From Hydrocarboniphaga effusa AP103 (GTDB lineage: Bacteria; Pseudomonadota; Gammaproteobacteria; Nevskiales; Nevskiaceae): DNA of 64,000 nucleotides. Under the pieces are notes generated by a model, which was not told the origin of the DNA, searched no databases, and saw only the letters and a list, made by a program, of their open reading frames with translations. Shown one piece after another: positions 1 through 7,976 of the stretch. The stretch is taken from assembly GCF_000271305.1 (NCBI RefSeq), contig NZ_AKGD01000001.1:62001-126000 (forward strand), in the 5' to 3' direction. Numbering within the stretch: the stretch's first letter is position 1; every line of letters begins with the position of its first letter. A program made the position numbers and the translations under genes.

Positions 1-987
1 GAGCTGATACAGCGTCAGATTGATGCGGTGATCGGTCACGCGGCCTTGCGGAAAGTTGTAGGTGCGGATGCGCTCGGAGCGGTCACCCGAGCCGACCAGC
101 TTCTTGCGCGTGGCCGCAACATCGCCCTGCTGCCTGCTGCGCTCGGCATCGAGCAGCCGCGACGCGAGCAGCGCCATCGCCTTCGCGCGGTTCTTGTGCT
201 GGCTGCGCTCTTCCTGGCATTCGACGACGACGCCGCTCGGGATGTGCGTGATGCGGATCGCCGATTCGGTCTTGTTGACGTGCTGGCCGCCCGCTCCGGA
301 CGCGCGATACGTGTCGACTTTCAGATCGGCCGGATTGATCTCGATGGCCTGTGTTTCTTCGATCTCGGGCAGCACCGCGACGGTCGCGGCCGAGGTGTGG
401 ATGCGTCCCTGCGCCTCGGTCTCCGGCACGCGCTGCACGCGATGCGCGCCGCTCTCGAATTTGAGCTGCGAATACGCGCCGAAGCCGGCGATGCGGCTGA
501 TGATTTCCTTGTAGCCGCCGTGCTCGCCTTCGGACAGCGACAGCACTTCGAGCTGCCAGCCGCGCGCTTCGGCGTACTTGCTGTACATGCGATGCAGGTC
601 GCCCGCGAAGATCGCGGCCTCGTCGCCGCCGGTACCCGCGCGGATTTCGAGGAAGACGTTGTTGCCGTCGAGCGGATCGCTCGGCACCAGATAGGCCTGC
701 AGCGATTTCTCGAGTTCTTCGAGCCGGGCACGCGCGGCCGGCAGATCGGCTTCGGCAAGCTCGCGCATCTCGGGATCGCCGAGCATCGCATCGAGGCTCT
801 CGATCTCGTCCTGCGTGCTGCGGTAAGCCGAGAACGATTCGACCAGCGGCCCGAGCTGCGCGTATTCCTGCGACAGCCGCCGGAACTTGTCCGGATCGCC
901 GAGCACCTCGGGCGTCGACAGCTCGCCCGCGATCTCTTCGCGGCGTTCGACCATGTTCTGCAGCTTGGACAGGAGAGAAGGCTTCAT
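1..987 (-). CDS. prfA: Peptide chain release factor 1 (3' end cut by window edge)
   Basis: Release factor 1 recognises UAA and UAG in the ribosomal A site and triggers hydrolysis of peptidyl-tRNA. The protein starts [10 protein letters not shown] at the complement of 985-987 and 329 codons are present. RF1 is usually about 360 residues, so roughly the last 30 lie beyond the left edge. The catalytic GGQ tripeptide is visible in the stretch [16 protein letters not shown], together with the [10 protein letters not shown] segment typical of class I release factors. It follows hemA in the same direction with a 77-bp gap, the conserved hemA-prfA order in gammaproteobacteria. RF2 is excluded with fair confidence by the gene order and the absence of the RF2 frameshift leader. 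Confidence 0.97.
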   Translation of the reverse strand, partial: MKPSLLSKLQNMVERREEIAGELSTPEVLGDPDKFRRLSQEYAQLGPLVESFSAYRSTQDEIESLDAMLGDPEMRELAEADLPAARARLEELEKSLQAYLVPSDPLDGNNVFLEIRAGTGGDEAAIFAGDLHRMYSKYAEARGWQLEVLSLSEGEHGGYKEIISRIAGFGAYSQLKFESGAHRVQRVPETEAQGRIHTSAATVAVLPEIEETQAIEINPADLKVDTYRASGAGGQHVNKTESAIRITHIPSGVVVECQEERSQHKNRAKAMALLASRLLDAERSRQQGDVAATRKKLVGSGDRSERIRTYNFPQGRVTDHRINLTLYQL

Positions 988-1064
988 CGGCCCATTATCG
1001 CCTGACGGCGGCTCCGCTTGCTTCCGGGTGCCGCGCTGCGGTTGAGAAACCGCGCGAGGAAGGA

Positions 1065-2327
1065 CTACGCGTCCTCGTCGGGCAGATCGAACAGCTGACG
1101 CGCCGCGGTCACCAGCAAGGCCTGCTCCACACTGCTCGCGCCGCGCAGCTTGCTGCTCGGGGCATGCAGCAGCTTGTTGCTGAGGGTGTCGGCAACGAAG
1201 GCCATAACGTCTTCGGCCGAAGCGCCCGAAGCCAGGCGGCGACGCGCCTTCTCCAGCACTTCGTCGCGATGGGCGCGCGCATTGGCGCGAATCTGGGCGA
1301 TGGTGGTGCCGGCGTCGCGGCTTTCGAGCCAGCGGGTGAATTCGATCGCGTATTCGCCGATCAGCACCTCGGCCTGCTTGGCCGCCTCGGTGCGCGCCTT
1401 CATGTTGTCCTGCACCACGTCGCGCAGGTCGTCGAGCGTGTACAGGTAGACGTCTTCGAGCTGGGCGATGCGCGGATCGATGTCGCGCGGCATCGCGAGG
1501 TCGATCATGAAGACCGGCTTGCGGCGACGCTTCTTGGTCGCCGCGACCATCGCGTCGCGCTCGATCACGTGGCCGCGCGCGGCGGTCGAGGACACCAGCA
1601 GGTCGGCGTCCGGCAGATACAGCGGCAGGTCGGACAGCGGAATCGCATAGCCGTGCACCTCGCGTGCGAGCTTCTCGGCCTTGTCGAGACTGCGGTTGGC
1701 GACGATCAGCCGGCCCACGCCCTGCCCGCGCAGATGGCGCGCGAGCAGCTGCACGGTTTCACCGGCGCCGACCAGCAGCGCGGTAGTTTCGCGAAAGTCC
1801 GCGAAGATGCGCTTGGCCATCTGCACGGCGGCGTAGGCGACCGAAACCGGATGCGCCCCGACCTGGGTGCGGCTGCGCGCGAGCTTGGCGACCGCGAAGG
1901 CATGCTGGAACAGGCGGGACAGCACCGGCCCGAGCACGCGCTGGCTTTGCGCGGTGGCGAAGCTCTGCTTCATCTGGCCGAGAATCTGAGGCTCGCCGAG
2001 CACCATCGAGTCGAGGCCCGAGGCGACGCGCAGGCTGTGCAGCACGGCGGCCTGGTCGCGATGCGTATAGACGAACTGATTGAGATAGTCGTGCGGGGCG
2101 TTGAGCTCGCGGCGCCACCACTCGAGCAGCTTGGCTTCGTCCTCGACCGGCGCGACCGCCAGAATCTCGGTGCGATTGCAGGTGGACAGGATCGCCGCCT
2201 CTTCGACACCGGGCAGCGCCCGCAGCCGCGCGAGCGCGGCCGGCAGGTCGGCTTCGGTGAAGGCGAGCCTTTCGCGAGCCTCGACGGGCGCGCTGTGGTG
2301 GCTCAGCCCGAGCGTGATAAGGGCCAT
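1065..2327 (-). CDS. hemA: Glutamyl-tRNA reductase
   Basis: This enzyme reduces glutamyl-tRNA to glutamate-1-semialdehyde with NADPH, the first committed step of C5 tetrapyrrole (heme) synthesis. The 420-residue length is normal. The nucleophilic cysteine is residue 50 in the motif LSTCNRTEI, and the NADPH-binding domain begins near residue 175 with the glycine-rich stretch [16 protein letters not shown]. The C-terminal dimerisation helix ends with LFDLPDEDA. It is transcribed towards prfA and divergently from the TPR protein gene, with about 255 bp between them that must hold both promoters; I could not assign convincing -35/-10 boxes there. Confidence 0.98.
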   Translation of the reverse strand: MALITLGLSHHSAPVEARERLAFTEADLPAALARLRALPGVEEAAILSTCNRTEILAVAPVEDEAKLLEWWRRELNAPHDYLNQFVYTHRDQAAVLHSLRVASGLDSMVLGEPQILGQMKQSFATAQSQRVLGPVLSRLFQHAFAVAKLARSRTQVGAHPVSVAYAAVQMAKRIFADFRETTALLVGAGETVQLLARHLRGQGVGRLIVANRSLDKAEKLAREVHGYAIPLSDLPLYLPDADLLVSSTAARGHVIERDAMVAATKKRRRKPVFMIDLAMPRDIDPRIAQLEDVYLYTLDDLRDVVQDNMKARTEAAKQAEVLIGEYAIEFTRWLESRDAGTTIAQIRANARAHRDEVLEKARRRLASGASAEDVMAFVADTLSNKLLHAPSSKLRGASSVEQALLVTAARQLFDLPDEDA

Positions 2328-2582
2328 TTGCTACCTGATCTGGAAGAGGCGACGTCGCCCCCCGGTCGGGGATCGATTCCCGGAATCGAAATCCGCTTCG
2401 ACATACCTTGCGCCTTCAGCGCCGGGCAAGCCAATCCGTGAATCCCCCTATTGTCTGGCAGCCCCGCCCTTAGGACAAGCCAGCGCTGTTCCGGGCGTCG
2501 CAAAATTCGTGCTCAAGGGGCTCAGGAACCACGCTACCATTGAACAGTCTCAGGACATGCCGATTGGCCTGAACGCCGTCGC

Positions 2583-4361
2583 GTGAATCGCCAACCCTTC
2601 AAGTCTCGCCTTGGACTCTTCGTGACCCGACCTTTGCATCGCCGCCTTGCCCCTATCACCCTGGCTTCGGCCCTGCTGGCGACTTCGATCGCCCCGAACG
2701 CCTGGGCGCAGAAGGACGACGATGCGCCGGTACAGACCGTCGAGGCCGAATCCACCTCGGGCGCCACCGTCACCGATCCGGAAGCGCGCTTTCACATCAT
2801 GGCCGGCGAAATGGCCGCGGCCCGCAACGAGCCCGGGCTGGCGGCAGCCGAATTTCTCGCCGCGCTGCGCAAGGTCGACGATCCGGCGCTCGCCGCCCGC
2901 GCGACCGGCCTGGCCTTCACGGCCGGCAGCGCCAATCTCGTCGAGCTGGCCGCCCAGCGCTGGCTCGAGCTCGACGCCAACAACATGGATCCGCGCGAAG
3001 TGCTGCTCGCGATGAACCTGCAGCGCAACGAAGTCGAAGGCGCCTACACGCAGGCCAAGGCCATCGTCGAAGGTCACGGCGGCGGTCGCGAAGACGGCTT
3101 CCGTCACGTCGGCGTGCTGATGGTCCAGCAACCCGGCAAGAACGACACCGCCATCGCGGTGCTCGACCGCCTGAGCAGCGAATATCCGAAGGAATCGGGC
3201 GCCTATTACGCCACCGCCCTGCTGGCCCTGCGCCAGGATCGGGTCGATACCGCCGAGACCGCGATCCGCAAGGCCGTCGAGCTGAACCCGGATTCGCGCG
3301 AGAACGTGCTGCTGCTCGTCGGCGTGCTCGTGCGCGCCGGCAAGCTCGACGAGGCCGATCGCAGCATCGAGGCGCTGACCCGGAAGTATCCGAAGGAAAG
3401 CGCCGACATGCGCATGGCCTACGCCAAGCTGCTGGTCGAATCGCAGCAGCGCGATCGGGCTCGCCAGCAGGTCGAGCGCATCCTCAAGGCCGATGCCAAG
3501 AACAAGGACGCGCGCTACGCGCTCGCCGTGTTCCAGCTCAACGACAATGATCTCGACGGCGCGCGCAAGCAGTTCGAGCAGCTGTCCAAGGACATCGATC
3601 GCGGCCCCGACGCGCGTTTCCAGCTCGGTCGCATTGCCGAGCAGCAGAAGCGCTACGACGACGCGCTGTCGCTCTACGACTCGGTCGGCAGCGGGCCGCA
3701 GGCACTCGACGCGGCCGTGCGCCGCGCCGCCGTGCTCACGCGCCTCGGTCGCGTCGACCAGGCGCGCGAGACCCTGCATCGCATGCGCGACCAGTTCCCG
3801 CCGTTGCGCGAGCGCCTGCTGCTCGCCGAAGGCGAGATGCTGCTGACCGCCGGCCGCCGCGACGAAGCGCTCGCCGCCTACAACGACGGCTTGCGCGAGC
3901 TGCCCGGCAATGCCGATCTGCTCTACGGCCGCTCGCTCGTGTTCGACCAGCTCGGGCGCAGCGCCGAGGCCGAAGCCGATCTGCGCGGCATTCTGAAGGC
4001 CAAGCCCGACGATGCGCGCGCCCTCAATGCGCTCGGCTACATGCTCAGCAACGGCAGCAAGGATCGCTTGCCCGAGGCGCGCGACCTGATCGAAAAAGCG
4101 CTGAAGCTGGAGCCCGAAGACCCGGCCATCATCGACAGCCTCGGCTGGATCAACTTCAAGCTCGGCAAGGCCGAGACCGCCAAAGATCTGCTCGCAAAGG
4201 CGCATGGAATCACGCCCGATCCGGAGATCGCCGCGCATCTCGGCGAAGTACTGTGGACGCTCGGCCAGCGCGATCAGGCCAAGGCGGTCTGGAGCGACGC
4301 ACTCAAGGGCAGCCCGGATCACGAAGTGCTCAAGGAAACCATCAAGCGCCTGTCGCCATGA
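2583..4361 (+). CDS. Tetratricopeptide repeat protein, exported
   Basis: A 592-residue protein with an N-terminal basic and hydrophobic segment (residues about 20-42, ending near NAWA-Q) that looks like a signal peptide, followed by helical TPR repeats over nearly the whole length. Typical TPR signatures are A-x3-L-x7-P...A at LALRQDRVDTAETAIRKAVE and LLYGRSLVFDQLGRSAEAEA. The start is a GTG at 2583; no in-frame ATG precedes the signal-like segment, and the ribosome site is weak. The stop overlaps the lolB start (ATGA), so the two are translationally coupled. Homologues in this position upstream of lolB are common in Xanthomonadales; the usual guess is a scaffold or chaperone in envelope assembly, but no specific function can be read from the sequence. 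Confidence 0.9.
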   Translation: MNRQPFKSRLGLFVTRPLHRRLAPITLASALLATSIAPNAWAQKDDDAPVQTVEAESTSGATVTDPEARFHIMAGEMAAARNEPGLAAAEFLAALRKVDDPALAARATGLAFTAGSANLVELAAQRWLELDANNMDPREVLLAMNLQRNEVEGAYTQAKAIVEGHGGGREDGFRHVGVLMVQQPGKNDTAIAVLDRLSSEYPKESGAYYATALLALRQDRVDTAETAIRKAVELNPDSRENVLLLVGVLVRAGKLDEADRSIEALTRKYPKESADMRMAYAKLLVESQQRDRARQQVERILKADAKNKDARYALAVFQLNDNDLDGARKQFEQLSKDIDRGPDARFQLGRIAEQQKRYDDALSLYDSVGSGPQALDAAVRRAAVLTRLGRVDQARETLHRMRDQFPPLRERLLLAEGEMLLTAGRRDEALAAYNDGLRELPGNADLLYGRSLVFDQLGRSAEAEADLRGILKAKPDDARALNALGYMLSNGSKDRLPEARDLIEKALKLEPEDPAIIDSLGWINFKLGKAETAKDLLAKAHGITPDPEIAAHLGEVLWTLGQRDQAKAVWSDALKGSPDHEVLKETIKRLSP

Positions 4362-4972
4362 AGGCACTGGTCGCGGCGCTGGCCGCGCTGCTGTTGCTGG
4401 CCGGCTGCTCGCTCTCGCCGCAACAGCGCGAGCTCAGTTCGGCCGAGAAAGGCGCGGCCTATGCCCGCCACGAGGCCCAGATCCTCGGCATCGAATCCTT
4501 CCAGGTCGACGGACGCGCCGCGAGCGCCGAACTCGGCTTTCGCGCCGATCTGCACTGGCTCGAACGCGCAGACCGGCATTTCGAGCTGCGCCTGGCCGGG
4601 CCCTTCGGAGCCGGAGCAGTGGAACTGCGCGGCGATGCTGATCTGGTCGAAGTGCGCAACAGCGACGGCGTGCAACAGACCGCCGACCCCGAAGGCTGGA
4701 TCCGCCACCGCTACGGCTGGACGCTGCCGATCAGCGGCTTGCGCTACTGGGCGCTCGGCGTCCCGAACCCGCGGATTCCGTCGCAGCCCTCGCTCGATGC
4801 CCAGGGCCGGCTCGAGACGCTGATCCAGAACGGCTGGAAGCTCACCTATTCTGAATATCGACGCGAAGGCGAGTACGATCTCCCGCGCCGCTTCGAGGCC
4901 GACAACGGCCAGGTACGGCTCAAACTGCTGATCGACCGCTGGAATCTGCAGCCCGAGATCGGCTCACCATAA
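4358..4972 (+). CDS. lolB: Outer-membrane lipoprotein receptor LolB
   Basis: LolB accepts lipoproteins from the periplasmic carrier LolA and inserts them in the outer membrane. The start chosen is ATG 4358, which gives a signal peptide MKALVAALAALLLLAGC with lipobox LAGC and mature Cys17. Upstream in-frame extensions would destroy that lipoprotein signal. The 204-residue length fits the family, and the end of the protein (RWNLQPEIGSP) matches the lolB C-terminal region. It overlaps the TPR gene by four bases and is followed 37 bp later by ispE, the conserved lolB-ispE-prs order. Confidence 0.95.
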   Translation: MKALVAALAALLLLAGCSLSPQQRELSSAEKGAAYARHEAQILGIESFQVDGRAASAELGFRADLHWLERADRHFELRLAGPFGAGAVELRGDADLVEVRNSDGVQQTADPEGWIRHRYGWTLPISGLRYWALGVPNPRIPSQPSLDAQGRLETLIQNGWKLTYSEYRREGEYDLPRRFEADNGQVRLKLLIDRWNLQPEIGSP

Positions 4973-5009
4973 CCCGTAGTCCCGTTGACGCTACAAAGTT
5001 GTCTGCCCG

Positions 5010-5867
5010 ATGACCCATCCTTTCAATGTGGAATTCGCCTGGCCCGCGCCGGCGAAGCTGAACCTGTTCCTGCATGTCACCGGCCGACGCGCCGATGGCT
5101 ATCACCTGCTGCAGACGGTCTTCCAGTTCCTCGATTACGGCGACTCGCTGTACTTCACTCCGCGCGGCGACGGCATCTGCCGGCGCGTCGAAGGCAATTA
5201 CGACATCCCGGACGATCGGGACCTGGTCCTCAGGGCGGCGCGCCTGCTCAGCGAGATCAGCGGCGCCGGCCTGGGCGCCGATATCCGGGTGCGTAAGCGC
5301 ATCCCGTTCGGCGGTGGCCTCGGCGGCGGTTCGAGCGACGCCGCGACCACGCTGGTGGCGCTGAACCGGCTCTGGAACCTCGGCATTCCGTACGACGAAA
5401 TCGCCGGCATCGGCCTGCGCCTGGGCGCCGACGTGCCGGTGTTCGTGCGCGCCCACTCGGCCTGGGCTGAAGGCATCGGCGAGAAGCTCTGGCCCATCGA
5501 GCTGCCCGAGCCTTACTTCCTCGTCGTCACCCCGCCCGTTCAGGTCTCGACAGCGGAAATCTTCGACGCGCCCGAACTCCAGCGCGATCGGCCGCCGATC
5601 GATCTCGCCGGTTTCAAGGCCGGCGAAGGCATCAACGTCTGCGAGGCGGTGACGCGCGCGCGTCACCCGCAGGTCGGTGCAGTGCTCGACTGGCTGTCGG
5701 CGCACGGCAAGGCATGCATGTCCGGCACCGGGGCTTCCTGCTTCGTAGCCTTCGACTCGCTGCTCGAGGCCGAGCGCGTGCGTCAAGCGGTTCCGAGCCA
5801 CTGGCAAGCTTTTGTTGGAAAAGGGCTGAATCGCTCGCCACTCGCGGATATAATGCGCGGCCTCTGA
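5010..5867 (+). CDS. ispE: 4-diphosphocytidyl-2-C-methyl-D-erythritol kinase
   Basis: IspE phosphorylates CDP-methylerythritol in the MEP isoprenoid pathway, which supplies precursors to the ispB product encoded near 28.6 kb. GHMP-kinase motifs are clear: PAPAKLNLFLHVTGRRADGYH at the N-terminus and the ATP-binding loop PFGGGLGGGSSDAATT near residues 95-110. The C-terminal GHMP motif SGTGASCFVAF is also present. The 285-residue length is normal. tRNA-Gln starts 40 bp after the stop, so the two may share a transcript. Confidence 0.97.
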   Translation: MTHPFNVEFAWPAPAKLNLFLHVTGRRADGYHLLQTVFQFLDYGDSLYFTPRGDGICRRVEGNYDIPDDRDLVLRAARLLSEISGAGLGADIRVRKRIPFGGGLGGGSSDAATTLVALNRLWNLGIPYDEIAGIGLRLGADVPVFVRAHSAWAEGIGEKLWPIELPEPYFLVVTPPVQVSTAEIFDAPELQRDRPPIDLAGFKAGEGINVCEAVTRARHPQVGAVLDWLSAHGKACMSGTGASCFVAFDSLLEAERVRQAVPSHWQAFVGKGLNRSPLADIMRGL

Positions 5868-5907
5868 GGGCCGGCTGTTGTTCCGGCACCAGAAAGACTC
5901 TCAAATT

Positions 5908-5982
5908 TGGGGCGTAGCCAAGTGGTAAGGCAGCGGGTTTTGATCCCGTCATTCGGTGGTTCGAATCCATCCGCCCCAGCCA
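5908..5982 (+). tRNA. tRNA-Gln (anticodon TTG)
   Basis: A complete cloverleaf of 75 nt including an encoded CCA. The acceptor stem TGGGGCG pairs with CGCCCCA, the anticodon arm is GCGGG-TTTTGAT-CCCGT with TTG at positions 34-36, the T-loop is TTCGAAT, and the discriminator is G. It lies between ispE and prs, its usual position in this lineage. Confidence 0.97.
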
Positions 5983-6124
5983 ATTTGTAAGTGTGGTGAA
6001 AGGCGGGTTTTGATCCCGAACCTTCCGAACGGTTCGAATCCATCCGCCCCAGCCAATTTGTAAGTGCGGTGAAAGGCGGGTTTTGATCCCGAACCTTCCG
6101 AACGGTTCGAATCCATCCGCCCCA
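5979..6124 (+). repeat. Two tandem degenerate copies of the tRNA-Gln 3' part (73-bp period)
   Basis: Directly after the tRNA, a 73-bp unit is repeated twice (5979-6051 and 6052-6124). Each copy keeps the whole anticodon stem-loop core GCGGGTTTTGATCCCG and the T-loop to CCA segment GTTCGAATCCATCCGCCCCA. Each lacks the 5' acceptor strand and a normal D arm. The variable and T-stem region is replaced by CGAACC-TTCCGAA-CGGTTCG, which can form its own hairpin. The two copies differ at only about one position. They cannot fold as functional tRNAs. The layout resembles the repeats downstream of E. coli tyrT, which also carry tRNA 3' ends. Confidence 0.92.
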
Positions 6125-6144
6125 GCCAATTTTAGGTTGCGTCG

Positions 6145-6170
6145 CTTGTCGGTCGGTAACGACCGACAAG
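6145..6170 (+). promoter_or_regulatory. Perfect 10-bp hairpin in the prs leader
   Basis: CTTGTCGGTC and GACCGACAAG flank a 6-nt loop GGTAAC. No run of T follows, so it is not a standard terminator. It sits 55 bp before the prs start and just after the tRNA-Gln repeats; it could be a processing site, an RNA stabiliser or a protein-binding palindrome. Confidence 0.55.
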
Positions 6171-6225
6171 TCAAGTTGCCCAGGCAACAGCTCACCGTAG
6201 TTTCCTTGCGACGAGATCGATTCCG

Positions 6226-7179
6226 ATGGCCGATGCACAGTTGATGCTCTTCACGGGCAATGCGAACCCCCAGCTGGCTCGCGAAATTGCCAACTACATG
6301 AAGATTCCCCTCGGCAAGGCATCGGTCACCCGGTTCTCCGATGGCGAGGTGCAGGTCGAGATCCTCGAGAACGTCCGTGGCAAGGACGTATTCGTGATCC
6401 AGCCGACCTGCGCGCCGACCAACGACAACTTCATGGAGCTGGTGATGATGCTCGATGCGTTCAAGCGCGCATCGGCAGGCCGCGTCACCGCCGTGGTGCC
6501 CTACTTCGGCTACGCGCGTCAGGATCGTCGCCCGCGCAGCGCCCGCGTGCCGATCTCGGCCAAGGTCTGCGCCGACATGATCGGCGAGTGCGGCGCCAAC
6601 CGCGTGCTCACGGTCGACCTGCACGCCGACCAGATCCAGGGCTTCTTCGACATTCCGGTCGACAACGTCTACGCCTCGCCGGTGCTGCTCGGCGACATCT
6701 GGCGCCAGAAGTACGACAACCTGATCGTCGTGTCGCCCGACGTCGGCGGCGTGGTCCGCGCGCGCGCGGTCGCCAAGCGCCTCGACGACGCCGACCTCGC
6801 CATCATCGACAAGCGCCGCCCGCGCCCGAACGAAGCCAAGGTCATGAACATCATCGGCGACGTGCGCGGCAAGACCTGCGTGCTCGTCGACGATCTGGTC
6901 GACACCGCCGGTACGCTCGGCCAGGCCGCCGGCGCGCTCAAGGACGCCGGTGCGATCAAGGTCGTCGCCTACGTCACCCACCCGGTGCTGTCGGGCAAGG
7001 CGATCAGCAACATCACCAACTCGCGCCTCGACACGCTGGTGGTCACCGACACCATCCCGCTGACGCCCGAAGCCGCCGCCTGCCCGAAGATCCGCCAGCT
7101 CTCGATCGGCGGCCTGCTCGCCGAAACCATCCGCCGCGTGAGCGCGGAGGAATCGGTCAGCTCGTTGTATCTCGATTGA
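6226..7179 (+). CDS. prs: Ribose-phosphate pyrophosphokinase
   Basis: Makes PRPP from ribose-5-phosphate and ATP for purine, pyrimidine, NAD, histidine and tryptophan synthesis. The 317-residue length is normal. The conserved N-terminal [16 protein letters not shown], the flexible-loop [20 protein letters not shown], and the PRPP-binding motif [12 protein letters not shown] near residue 220 are all intact. It follows tRNA-Gln and its repeats, as in relatives. In those relatives rplY and pth normally come next; here they lie about 14 kb away. Confidence 0.98.
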   Translation: MADAQLMLFTGNANPQLAREIANYMKIPLGKASVTRFSDGEVQVEILENVRGKDVFVIQPTCAPTNDNFMELVMMLDAFKRASAGRVTAVVPYFGYARQDRRPRSARVPISAKVCADMIGECGANRVLTVDLHADQIQGFFDIPVDNVYASPVLLGDIWRQKYDNLIVVSPDVGGVVRARAVAKRLDDADLAIIDKRRPRPNEAKVMNIIGDVRGKTCVLVDDLVDTAGTLGQAAGALKDAGAIKVVAYVTHPVLSGKAISNITNSRLDTLVVTDTIPLTPEAAACPKIRQLSIGGLLAETIRRVSAEESVSSLYLD

Positions 7180-7222
7180 TCGCCGCCGGGCGGGCCACGG
7201 CCCGTCCTGCGTTCTACGCGAA

Positions 7223-7255
7223 CGAAAAGAGCACGCCCATGGCGTGCTCTTTTCG
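7223..7255. terminator. Bidirectional rho-independent terminator
   Basis: A 15-bp perfect stem, CGAAAAGAGCACGCC and GGCGTGCTCTTTTCG, with a 3-nt loop. A-rich and T-rich flanks inside the stem make it usable in both directions, between the convergent prs and HAD phosphatase genes. Confidence 0.85.
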
Positions 7256-7303
7256 CTTGCGACCGCTCGCGGGCCGCGGTCGAGCCCCGCATTGCGATCG
7301 CGA

Positions 7304-7963
7304 TCAGCGAACCAATTCGCCAGCCACCGCGCGAAAATTGGCCCAGCGCGCGCACGGCTCGGTCACCTCGGCGAGGCCGTAGCCGTGCTCCATGAGCACG
7401 ACATCGACACCGGCGGCTTCGGCGCAACGGCGATCGACGTCGCTGTCGCCGATCATGAGCACTTCGTTCGGCCGCAGGCCGCCGCGATCGAGCAGCCATT
7501 GCAGCGGCAGCGGGTCGGGCTTGCGCCGTTCGAGCGTGTCGCCACCGGCCACCGCGTCGAAGTAGCCGGCGATCCCGAACGACGCCAGCAGCCGCATGGC
7601 GCTTTCCTGTGACTGATTGCTGCAGATCGCCAGCCACACCCGCTCGGCGCTCAGTGCGGTCAGCAGCTCGCGAGCGCCGTCGAACAGCCGGACCGATTCC
7701 GACGCGGTCCGCAGATAGCGCTGCCGGACCTGCCGCGCCAGCGCCTCGACGGACTCGCCGCTGCCGCGCAACTCCAGCGCCTGCCGCAGCATTGCATCGA
7801 GCCCGAAGTGCACGCTGTGCGCGAGGTCCTGCGCATCGACGGGCTGCAGTTTGTGCTCCCGCAGCACCGCATTGATGGCTTCGATCATGCCGGCACGCGT
7901 ATCCAGCAGCGTGCCGTCGAGATCGAACACGATTCCACGATAACGACGGCGGAGCGTCGACAT
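7304..7963 (-). CDS. HAD-family phosphatase (phosphoglycolate phosphatase-like)
   Basis: A 219-residue haloacid dehalogenase hydrolase. Motif I is FDLDGTLLDT (nucleophile Asp and acid/base Asp), motif II is the Ser/Thr of AICSNQ, and motif IV is LMIGDSDVDRRCAEAAG. The helical cap domain lies between motifs I and II, as in Gph. The first ATG giving a compact N-terminus is at 7963; one at 7987 would overlap the upstream TonB receptor stop. Position right after that receptor, with an ABC phosphonate-type importer and a phospholipase C nearby, suggests it could strip phosphate from an imported compound, but housekeeping phosphoglycolate salvage is equally possible. Confidence 0.85.
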   Translation of the reverse strand: MSTLRRRYRGIVFDLDGTLLDTRAGMIEAINAVLREHKLQPVDAQDLAHSVHFGLDAMLRQALELRGSGESVEALARQVRQRYLRTASESVRLFDGARELLTALSAERVWLAICSNQSQESAMRLLASFGIAGYFDAVAGGDTLERRKPDPLPLQWLLDRGGLRPNEVLMIGDSDVDRRCAEAAGVDVVLMEHGYGLAEVTEPCARWANFRAVAGELVR

Positions 7964-7976
7964 CACCGTCCCGGAC

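Noticed and set aside
28..1005. A 325-codon plus-strand frame at the left edge
   Set aside because: Antisense shadow of prfA, which has the GGQ motif.
2550..4367. A 605-codon minus-strand frame
   Set aside because: Antisense to the TPR gene, whose repeats and signal segment are clear; the frame's composition is that of a shadow.
5632..6981. A long minus-strand frame running across ispE, tRNA-Gln and prs
   Set aside because: It crosses a tRNA and the repeats, and repeated peptides in it come from translating those repeats.
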